DNA of 64,000 nucleotides, taken from Owenia fusiformis. Lineage: Eukaryota; Annelida; Polychaeta; Sabellida; Oweniidae. Location: NCBI GenBank assembly GCA_903813345.2, contig CAIIXF020000002.1:11864150-11928149 (forward strand). The letters are read 5' to 3'. How positions within the stretch are numbered: position 1 is the stretch's first letter; each line of letters begins with the position of its first letter. Positions 60,701 to 64,000 of the stretch are shown one piece after another. The position numbers and the translations under genes were made by a program. The notes beneath the pieces are model-generated. The model was not told the origin of the DNA and searched no databases. It saw nothing but the letters and a program-made list of their open reading frames with translations.

Positions 60701-61160
60701 CAAAACTTATATATTAAGAATACTGTAAATTGGAATTTTTATGCAAACAAAGAATCTTATCCATTTTGTGCAGCTTATTCAAGAAACTTACGGTATTAGC
60801 CAGAGCTACTGCATCAAGTTCTATCTTGCCTAAGTGTCCACAGAATACAAGGCTGATGGGGGCAATCAACATTTGCCATAGCTGAGTAATTATCTATATG
60901 GGCAGAAACAAAAACATATATTCCATTTATCAATTGATCAACAAAGAAACAAATATTTTCCTGGTTATCATTATTCTATACAATCTAGAGTAGTAGGTAT
61001 GGTGACGACTTATTTCATAAATCAATTCATATTTGTTCATTTTATGGGAAATGACAAATAATGAACAAATACTTACTACAGGCCAGGCTAGCTTAAGGAC
61101 CTCTTTGAACTCATCCCAGTAGCCATGTTTAAACACCTTCCCACAGCATCCCTGAACCAT
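36358..61160 (-). CDS. SLC47A-like: MATE / SLC47 multidrug and toxin extrusion transporter with mutually exclusive exons (whole gene)
   Basis: Seventeen exon positions on the minus strand join to exactly 1,815 nt: 604 residues plus stop, from ATG at 61160 to the stop at 36358. It is a 13-helix SLC47-type carrier; known members export organic cations in exchange for protons at the plasma membrane. Visible signatures are FCGHLGKIELDAVALA (TM1-2), GTGLATACDTLFSQ (TM2), CIEWWSFEIGTFLTG (TM7, acidic residues E256 and E261 in the positions of the vertebrate MATE1 TM7 glutamates), RGSG (TM10-11), LWWG (TM12) and a 13th helix at about 540-558 before an outside tail. Position 7 has two alternative exons and position 10 has eight, all frame-compatible only when one is used. 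The reading frame is open 62 nt upstream of the ATG to an AG acceptor-like site, so an earlier exon may exist. Closely related to the partial copy at 32-33 kb. Confidence 0.93.
36831..36921 (-). CDS. SLC47A-like: MATE exon 16 (cytosolic linker)
   Basis: 91 nt, phase 0 to 1, acceptor TTTAAG and donor GTACAA. It encodes AQERGGVMTDDDTMYNQTTI and a polar end, DTDKSSETT. This is the variable cytoplasmic loop before TM13, low-complexity and acidic as in other SLC47 proteins. Confidence 0.85.
37725..37819 (-). CDS. SLC47A-like: MATE exon 15 (TM12)
   Basis: 95 nt, phase 1 to 0, acceptor TTTAAG and donor GTAATA. It encodes LWWGLTLGLILVSSTLVLIV and CFTNWDNAAKQ, matching the MATE TM12 segment (LWSG...N-W-K) and the start of the cytosolic loop. 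Confidence 0.93.
38097..38229 (-). CDS. SLC47A-like: MATE exon 14 (TM10 end to TM11)
   Basis: 133 nt, phase 0 to 1, acceptor TTTTAG and donor GTACGA. It encodes AVAQGAIRGSGRQLPGAIAM..., then GYYIIALPIGIPLMF, the highly conserved RGSG loop and the GYY...LPIG helix of MATE carriers. Confidence 0.95.
39275..39618. mobile_element. MITE with TCACACCGGAATACCC ends
   Basis: Left TCACACCGGAATACCCCGAC and right GTCAGGGTATTCCGGTGTGA form a terminal inverted repeat that continues with ACAACGGTAAAGTCAGA. About 344 bp, non-coding, in the intron between exons 13 and 14. A 68-codon open frame inside is an artefact. Confidence 0.85.
39705..39774 (-). CDS. SLC47A-like: MATE exon 13 (TM10)
   Basis: 70 nt, phase 2 to 0, acceptor TTTCAG and donor GTAAGT. 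It encodes DVIEISANLLPIIALYQFFD plus GNC. D372 occupies the place of the TM10 glutamate (FEALACTSGG in vertebrate MATE1), so the acidic function is kept as aspartate. Confidence 0.93.
39937..40012 (-). CDS. SLC47A-like: MATE exon 12 (TM9)
   Basis: 76 nt, phase 1 to 2, acceptor TTGCAG and donor GTAAGA. It encodes VCSITVGLIFVSLRFYIPRA and FTDD, a single hydrophobic helix followed by the FT-D loop typical before TM10. Confidence 0.92.
40239..40347 (-). CDS. SLC47A-like: MATE exon 11 (TM8 end, loop, TM9 start)
   Basis: 109 nt, phase 0 to 1, acceptor TTGTAG and donor GTAAGT. It encodes IPLGLGIACSIRVGQYLGSD, then LPSYAVQSFRVCTTMV, the counterpart of VPAGFSVAASVRVGNALGAG. It is the common downstream partner of all eight exon-10 cassettes and begins exactly where their 22-residue segment ends. 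Confidence 0.95.
41332..41399 (-). CDS. SLC47A-like: MATE exon 10, cassette 8 (mutually exclusive)
   Basis: 68 nt, phase 1 to 0, acceptor CTTTAG and donor GTAAGA, no stop. The 22 residues begin MIDLNNQSTNGIA and end DGFAYN. It is the most diverged cassette. It alone has Glu at cassette position 15, aligning with the TM8 glutamate of vertebrate MATE1, where the other seven have Gln. It lies nearest the common exon 11. Confidence 0.88.
43082..43087 (-). terminator. Polyadenylation signal of the nested fibrinogen-type gene
   Basis: AATAAA on the minus strand, about 58 bp beyond the stop at 43145. The spacing suits a short 3' UTR of an intronless transcript. Confidence 0.6.
43145..44158 (-). CDS. 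Fibrinogen-related protein with PAN/apple-like domain, intronless
   Basis: 337 residues from ATG at 44158; the frame extends two codons further up only to a GTG, so I take the ATG. A hydrophobic N-terminus (1-24) is a signal peptide or anchor. Residues 26-102 carry a PAN/apple-like cysteine pattern (C26, C57, C61, C67, C79, C102, with the closing DGWLYSEC). Residues 111-335 form a fibrinogen C-terminal domain: EVFCDMTDGGWTVLQKRFDG, a calcium-site motif DRDND (263-267) and the C274...GGWFY...C289 pair. Such secreted lectin-like proteins bind acetylated sugars or microbes in invertebrate immunity or adhesion; the ligand here is unknown. It is intact, has its own TATA box and poly(A) signal, and sits wholly within the MATE intron between cassettes 7 and 8 on the same strand. 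Lack of introns suggests a retrocopy or a single-exon family member. Confidence 0.92.
   Translation of the reverse strand: MMCCSLIVVLMTTAMFFLIHHNIQGCVISKYYKIINGKKLNVDAMKQLSDIETKQFCILKCQISADCEAVNYSPLSKTCELIHRQNSNGLIISVDGWLYSECYPKKQDKMKRDCSDHLSSSCNVSNGVYTIQPNPRKPAFEVFCDMTDGGWTVLQKRFDGSVSFYDKLWKAYKSGFGNLNGEHWLGNDNIHSLTASGSYGIKFDLQDHHGSWYDAYYEPFYIHSENENYRLSIGPYISGTANDSINNIKKSMGLNGQNFTTNDRDNDLWSNGNCALERNSGGWFYNKQCSYVRLNAKYSFNGAYNNTVMGIRWQSITHKTQPFKSLKASTMKVRRIN
44234..44243 (-). promoter_or_regulatory. TATA box of the nested fibrinogen-type gene
   Basis: GTATAAAATA on the minus strand, about 75 bp upstream of the ATG, a normal distance for a TATA box plus short leader. It supports independent transcription from within the MATE intron. 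Confidence 0.55.
44908..45130 (+). repeat. Three-copy tandem repeat beside cassette 7
   Basis: TACCCCCGGGTAAGTACCAC, CCATTGGATTCATTAGAGCT and AATTAA blocks occur at about 44911, in part at about 44996 (AAGCACCACCCATTGGAGCC) and again at about 45068, each followed by GGCTATCACAA. It is intronic and about 50 bp downstream (in transcript sense) of cassette 7. Confidence 0.85.
45178..45245 (-). CDS. SLC47A-like: MATE exon 10, cassette 7 (mutually exclusive)
   Basis: 68 nt, phase 1 to 0, acceptor TTACAG and donor GTGAGT, open. It begins ILGLTQQGTQSIV and ends DGLVYN, close to the family consensus ILG...AQSI. Gln at position 15 and Asp at 17. Confidence 0.92.
46162..46250. mobile_element. Fragment of the GGGCC-type repeat
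   Basis: A long C run, then TGTTTGGGCCTAAAATTAGTGG and GGCCCTTTTGGG-type alternation resemble the element at 28571. Only one end is present. Confidence 0.55.
46292..46359 (-). CDS. SLC47A-like: MATE exon 10, cassette 6 (mutually exclusive)
   Basis: 68 nt, phase 1 to 0, acceptor TTATAG and donor GTATGT, open. It begins VFGAATLGAQGIL and ends SLSLR. It lacks the usual aromatic residue near the end and closes with Arg, making it the most polar cassette end. Confidence 0.88.
46674..46710. repeat. Short perfect-type hairpin
   Basis: GGGACGGGATGGATACA and TGTATCCATCCTGTCCC are reverse complements with one mismatch around a 3-base loop. It lies in the intron between cassettes 5 and 6. A nearby block (CCAAAACCTCCCAGTACATA at about 46920) recurs at about 37470, so this is probably part of an interspersed repeat. 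Confidence 0.7.
47336..47403 (-). CDS. SLC47A-like: MATE exon 10, cassette 5 (mutually exclusive)
   Basis: 68 nt, phase 1 to 0, acceptor CTGCAG and donor GTAAGT, open. It begins ILDISLLATQSIA and ends SAFVNN. It has Gln at 15 but Ser at 17, one of two cassettes without an acidic residue at 17. Confidence 0.9.
47925..47992 (-). CDS. SLC47A-like: MATE exon 10, cassette 4 (mutually exclusive)
   Basis: 68 nt, phase 1 to 0, acceptor CTTTAG and donor GTAAAG, open. It begins LLGNSVLAAQGIL and ends GMIAWN. Gly at 17 and no acidic residue anywhere, so it is the most apolar version of TM8. Confidence 0.9.
48421..48488 (-). CDS. SLC47A-like: MATE exon 10, cassette 3 (mutually exclusive)
   Basis: 68 nt, phase 1 to 0, acceptor TGTAG and an unusual weak donor GTTCAA, open. 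It begins LLGTQTLAAQGIQ and ends DAFAYQ. The poor donor suggests low or regulated use. Confidence 0.85.
49250..49317 (-). CDS. SLC47A-like: MATE exon 10, cassette 2 (mutually exclusive)
   Basis: 68 nt, phase 1 to 0, acceptor GCCAG and donor GTAAAC, open. It begins LLGGSDLGAQSIC and ends DYMGYM. It is closest to cassette 1, sharing SDLGAQSICFQI, so these two are the youngest duplicate pair. Confidence 0.93.
50968..51409. mobile_element. MITE with AATGCGAGTA ends (copy 2, inverted to copy 1)
   Basis: Ends CAATTACCCAAATGCGAGTA and CTACTCGCATCTGGGTTATTG are inverted repeats. The interior matches the element at 33666 in opposite orientation, with about 180 extra bases in the middle. Confidence 0.8.
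51590..51870 (+). repeat. Two-copy tandem repeat with GACTTT motif
   Basis: TTGTTGCAGCGAGTTTCCCA, then TTCCACAAAACCTG(T/C)TTTCCGATGAC and TTTGACTT repeats occur at about 51605 and 51790. Before it (51480-51600) lie alternating GATATTGACC / GGTCAATATC inverted motifs. Non-coding. Confidence 0.75.
52675..52742 (-). CDS. SLC47A-like: MATE exon 10, cassette 1 (mutually exclusive)
   Basis: 68 nt, phase 1 to 0, acceptor GGCAG and donor GTAAAC, open. It begins ILGASDLGAQSIC and ends ESLGYM. It is nearest to the vertebrate MATE1 TM8 sequence (ILG..ELGAQSI...YM) and lies closest to the shared exon 9. Confidence 0.94.
52953..53066 (-). CDS. SLC47A-like: MATE exon 9 (TM7)
   Basis: 114 nt, phase 1 to 1, acceptor TTACAG and donor GTAAGT. 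It encodes WTLDAFQHWGTYMKLAIPGM, then LMICIEWWSFEIGTFLT. The EWW..E motif holds two glutamates implicated in substrate/proton coupling in vertebrate MATE1. It is the common upstream partner of the exon-10 cassettes. Confidence 0.95.
53692..53789 (-). CDS. SLC47A-like: MATE exon 8 (TM6)
   Basis: 98 nt, phase 2 to 1, acceptor TTTTAG and donor GTTTGT. It encodes GSAVVQVISYGTMLLLHIIY, then ILVSKIYVETWG, matching GSALANLISQYTLALLLFLYI of MATE proteins. Confidence 0.94.
54243..54469. mobile_element. Tc1/mariner-type MITE, 227 bp
   Basis: CAGGGTGTCAAATAAATATG at the left and CATATTTTTGACACCCTG at the right are inverted repeats flanked by TA. It sits 54 bp beyond the donor of exon 7b. No coding content. 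Confidence 0.85.
54524..54666 (-). CDS. SLC47A-like: MATE exon 7b (mutually exclusive with 7a)
   Basis: 143 nt, phase 0 to 2, acceptor TTTCAG and donor GTAAGG. It begins INFLYQVITKYLQNQNI and ends VVIYVWNFGI; covers the end of TM4 and TM5. Same length and phases as 7a, from which it is separated by 56 bp. The central 92 nt differ from 7a at about four bases, while both ends differ heavily. Confidence 0.93.
54723..54865 (-). CDS. SLC47A-like: MATE exon 7a (mutually exclusive with 7b)
   Basis: 143 nt, phase 0 to 2, acceptor TTTCAG and donor GTAAGA. It begins LTFMYKVLVKYLQNQNI and ends VVINVMDLGM. The core KYLQNQNI..PSLFIGAI.NVVNA is shared with 7b and matches the vertebrate KYLLNQ...NLVNA region. 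Using both copies (286 nt) or neither would shift the frame. Confidence 0.93.
54930..55515 (+). repeat. Intronic minisatellite, about 38-45-bp unit
   Basis: About 14 degenerate copies of AAAACAAGGCAACAGTTGAG + AGTTCACGATTAAGCATT. It fills nearly the whole intron between exon 6 and exon 7a. A 71-codon open frame inside it is an artefact. Confidence 0.92.
55523..55565 (-). CDS. SLC47A-like: MATE exon 6 (TM4)
   Basis: 43 nt, phase 2 to 0, acceptor TTATAG and donor GTAAGT. It encodes GAGEYLLIFIPGLF, the counterpart of the YVTIFIPAL segment; upstream common partner of exons 7a/7b. Confidence 0.92.
55716..55815 (-). CDS. SLC47A-like: MATE exon 5 (TM3)
   Basis: 100 nt, phase 1 to 2, acceptor TTTAG and donor GTATGT. 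It encodes LLMIFLGAVVLVPLHLNAEG, then LLRAIGQDHQVA, a hydrophobic helix followed by the LL...GQD loop of MATE carriers. Confidence 0.94.
55961..56009 (-). CDS. SLC47A-like: MATE exon 4 (TM2-TM3 loop)
   Basis: 49 nt, phase 0 to 1, acceptor TTACAG and donor GTATGT. It encodes AYGGNNKKMVGVYLQR, the conserved (T/A)YG...VGV.LQR loop. Confidence 0.94.
56130..57362 (+). mobile_element. 5'-truncated non-LTR (LINE) retrotransposon fragment
   Basis: Broken reading frames (56,158-56,439, 56,436-56,780 and 56,864-57,076) resemble the region after the reverse-transcriptase core of LINEs: YLGLTLNEHLD, then QNKAARYFLGVG, and a Cys/His-rich end with CHCDSLTVEDEFHFLLQC. A frameshift lies at 56,436 and stops at 56,780 and 57,076. 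The 3' end is an (AACAT)n-type tail near 57,340-57,362. It sits in MATE intron 3 opposite to the gene's strand. Not functional as seen. Confidence 0.8.
58200..58640 (+). repeat. Interspersed repeat related to 24,440-24,900
   Basis: Shared blocks are GTTAACCTTTAAA, GTTATTTTCCCAT..GGAAAA, TTTTGGTCA.CCAA and AATCTGTTGCGATAC, in the same order. An adjoining block (TGAAAATCA.GACAA.ATTTCAG) is inverted. Non-coding. Confidence 0.6.
58983..59211. mobile_element. Foldback MITE with ACAACATGTTT ends
   Basis: ACAACATGTTTATATATAGG at the left and the reverse complement of AGGTCTAAAAACATGTTGT at the right, with inner blocks CTCAATATT and TTGATTTTAAAAAAGTA also inverted. About 229 bp. Confidence 0.8.
60557..60625 (-). 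CDS. SLC47A-like: MATE exon 3 (TM2)
   Basis: 69 nt, phase 0 to 0, acceptor TTCCAG and donor GTAATA. It encodes MINVFGISIGTGLATACDTL plus FSQ, the strongest MATE signature in the gene (GVSVG.GL..ACDTL.SQ in vertebrates). Confidence 0.96.
60792..60893 (-). CDS. SLC47A-like: MATE exon 2 (TM1)
   Basis: 102 nt, phase 0 to 0, acceptor ATATAG and donor GTAAGT. It encodes IITQLWQMLIAPISLVFCGH, then LGKIELDAVALANT. Confidence 0.96.
61077..61160 (-). CDS. SLC47A-like: MATE exon 1 (N-terminus)
   Basis: 84 coding nt from an ATG in a good context (AACCAAGATGG), ending LKLAWPV before a GTAAGT donor. It encodes MVQGCCGKVFKHGYWDEFKE, then VLKLAWPV, the amphipathic entry to TM1. Upstream the frame is open for 62 nt to TTGCAG at 61223, so this could be exon 2 of a longer form. 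The paralogue, which has a stop just before its ATG, favours the start chosen here. Confidence 0.85.
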
Positions 61161-61409
61161 CTTGGTTCGTGGAAGTTCAAAATGATCACTAGCTGTTCCT
61201 CCTGTGCTGAATGTACCACTACCTGCAATATATTAACAATTTGCTGTAAATTATGAGGTTATTGAGTGGTTGATTCTGTATATCGTGTTTATACTCAAGT
61301 GAATATATGATCATATACTCACGAGAGTAAGTGATTATCCAAACCTAAGTAATAATAACATATACGCCATCTTTCAATCAATAAAAAGTTAATCTAAATT
61401 GACCAGTTG

Positions 61410-61555
61410 TATATCAGGTCGAATAGTTGCATATGCTGCCCAGGAGTTAGTAGTCCGGTTAGTAGCTATCCAGGAGTTGTATATCGTTCTCAAGAGTTGT
61501 ATATACACGTGCGTGTCGGTTTTTGCTATTATACAATCATATTATAAAGCACTTA
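61410..61555 (+). repeat. Interspersed repeat, copy B (partner at 28,020)
   Basis: Same ordered blocks as at 28020: CTATCCAGGAGTTGTA, ATCGTTCTCAAGAGTTGTAT and TGCTATTATACAAT. It lies in the upstream flank of the MATE gene. Confidence 0.75.
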
Positions 61556-64000
61556 GGGTGGGATGAGGCTAAATAGATGACAGCACATGTGTTGGGAGGG
61601 CTGGATACCAGCATTTGCTCGTACTGTACAATGGGAAAATTGGACTGAAGTCACTTAATTTCTTGATGTATTGAATATTTCAAAATGGATAAATGTAATG
61701 CTCCAATGACTAACAACTATATGATCTTGTTGACATTTGATTTGTGGTTTAATCTCAACATAAATAAATCAACTTTCAAGAATAGATCACATTTTAACAT
61801 TGTGTTAATGGGGATTTAGCTAGCCAAACCTTTTTTCAGAAAATTAAAAAATCCTTGAAAATTGAATAACTATGTAAAACAAAGTTCTTTCAATATAATA
61901 TGATCCACAGAATTCAAATATGTCATGACAAAATCATGACCTGACCATTGTATTTACAAATGGTAATCGAATGAACATGTTTATCTTCAAACAACAGGGA
62001 ATCTAAAATAAAGACAACACCACAAAGCACTGTCTACTCCAATCAAACATCTAGTCAAGGGGCAGATATACTAGATAAGTATAAGGCAGCTATTGTGGAA
62101 TATTTGAAGTTAACATTTCTCGAAATGCATATCATATCATTTTAGATCACATTTTCAAAATGGCTAACTGTTACATATCCGGTTTATATCTTAAATAAAA
62201 TGTTAAGATTTTATCCCGTGAAAGAGAATCACTTCCTTCTAAAGTTATGAAGAAGACAAAAAACAAAGTACATGAAGCTACCATATTTTTGATATAAATG
62301 AGTTTTGACTTCAATAAATGCCAAAATACATTGCAGTTAAAGAATTGGGTTAAGAAATACTCAAAAGCTTTAAATATCGCAAGTAAATAGGGACAAATAT
62401 TATTTGAACGTAATGATTGATCGATGGAGGAACTTACAAACTTGGAGTGGTTTCTCTGTATATCTTTGTTTAATCAAGGGATTGTTTTTGACATTGGAAA
62501 TATGACAAAACTTGGCTTTAAATTAATTTACAATCACTTCGGAACTATAGTCTAAAAGCCAAACATACATGTACTCAGCTATAAAACTTGTAAATGACAC
62601 AGCCATCCTTCATTCAAAAGGCTTCATTTATTGCATAGTGGAAGGAAGTGAAATACACTAGGACAAAATGTTATCAGATAGGTAAAATGCTTACGTATAC
62701 GAATCTTAGATTTATTATATAGTATGAAGTGGAGGCCATTGTAAATGTTATGAGATAATACTAACATCGTATGCCCTTTAGTCTGCTACTATTATAAAAT
62801 AGTCACCTGAATCGAATGTCAGGTAGTGTTCACCCTATAAATATTTATATCAACTATTCACGTTTAGCTTGAATCAAGTTGAAAATTCAATTTCCATTTC
62901 CAGTCAATTTCCTTGTCTTTCATTGCAAGCAATGATCGCTCTACTACTCAGATTTATAATCATGGGCTTTCAATAGAATTTTAAACTCTATACAGATTTA
63001 ATTCCCAACGAATCAAAAATATTTCAAACAGATAGTCTGAAGTTCTTTAATTTCAAACCATGGTGACATAATTCATTTTTAATTGCAAGATAATCAAATC
63101 GATAAAATATAATTATTCATTTATAAGTATTTATGAACTACATTTCGAACAGTATTGTGGCATTGATTTAACTAGAGATACAGTTGACATGTTAAAAACA
63201 TGGTTAACGTTCATATAGAATACTCTCCTTTTGTAAAGATATCCAAAATAATGTGGTCTGGTAGTGTTGCTTCCCACTCCTCCTTCCCGTAAAGTACATC
63301 ATTTAAATTAGCATTTAATATGGCTCCCTTGCATTTTATGAGACTAAAAATGTGGGAGAAAAATGTGACCTACTTTTAGATATGCCGATCACGTAGAACG
63401 TACGGACTAATTTATTCTTATATCCTTGTATTATGTTGTTATTTCCCAAACATCATTAACATTATTGATGTTTTGTATCCTAAATGAATAAACATGAAAA
63501 TCCATACACCTAATATACCTACATGTATACTTCATAGGCCCTGGGAACAAAAAAATCGAGTCCAGTTCTGTATGAGGAGGTTACTTTGTTGTGATCATAA
63601 GTTAACTACTCTCTACATCTCCAAGTACTAACACTACTTCTGGTTTGATAACTGGCAATCTATTTGTGCCAAGAATGGAGTGCAAAGCAGGATACACGAC
63701 ACGTTTGAGATTACGAGGACATGGTGCAATACTTAAGGTTAAAGGTGCACTGTATCATACAGAGATTCTATGATGTGCAAATGTATGATATCTATATTAA
63801 GTATTAATATTCAGATATCATAACATTATTTTGAAGTTTTACTAACAGCCCTGGTCAATATCTTAAATAATGATGTATTTACTTGGATCGAATTTCCAGA
63901 AATTGGTATATTATTAGTGATTCTAAAATCGGAACAGTCTAGAAGAAAATCTTCACTTTAGGTAACTGATTCTTACTTAAATTATTAAAAACTACATGTA
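61556..64000. other. Upstream flank of the MATE gene, nothing recognised
   Basis: AT-rich sequence on both strands. Donor-like sites on the minus strand (for example GTAAGT near 62437) have no convincing coding exon before them. The promoter and any earlier MATE exon were not located. Confidence 0.5.

Overview
This is an AT-rich animal (metazoan) nuclear DNA window with spliced genes, long repeat-filled introns and many small transposons. A fibrinogen-related gene with a PAN/apple-like domain, together with the repeat landscape, fits a mollusc or another lophotrochozoan best. That assignment is an inference, and no diagnostic species marker was recognised.

Layout. (1) 1-22,705: a tandem array of large units (about 2.4-3.3 kb). 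Each unit contains a nested array of about 162-bp repeats (3 to 8 copies), a CAAC-rich tract and a TATTG microsatellite. Eight units plus a truncated ninth are visible, with higher-order structure: units 3/4 recur as units 7/8 at a constant offset of 11,299 bp. (2) 22,706-32,063: no gene recognised. It holds a small MITE, a decayed satellite fragment, a 3.7-kb foldback element with 300-bp arms and a target duplication, and other elements nested inside it. (3) 32,064-33,315, minus strand: the first four coding exons of a second MATE-family (SLC47) transporter; no later exons were found. (4) 36,358-61,160, minus strand: a complete MATE/SLC47 transporter gene. The seventeen exon positions sum to exactly 1,815 coding bases (604 residues plus stop). 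(5) 43,145-44,158, minus strand: an intact intronless PAN + fibrinogen-domain gene lying inside one of the MATE introns. (6) 61,223-64,000: upstream flank of the MATE gene, with no gene recognised.

The main discovery is in the MATE gene. Exon position 10 exists in eight versions, all exactly 68 nt, all entering in phase 1 and leaving in phase 0. Each encodes a different 22-residue version of transmembrane helix 8 (ILG...AQSI...Y). Exon position 7 exists in two versions, both 143 nt, separated by only 56 bp. Splicing zero or two copies at either position breaks the frame, so exactly one of each must be used: a Dscam-like mutually exclusive cassette system in a drug/metabolite extruder, with up to 2 x 8 = 16 isoforms. 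The cassettes vary at pore-facing positions, including the one aligning with the TM8 glutamate of vertebrate MATE1. The transporter could therefore diversify substrate range by splicing. This is inferred from sequence only; transcripts are needed to confirm it.

Mobile elements have expanded the cassette introns: a mariner-type element lies between cassettes 1 and 2, and the fibrinogen-type gene lies between cassettes 7 and 8. Most long open frames in the window are repeat-derived and were not called as genes.
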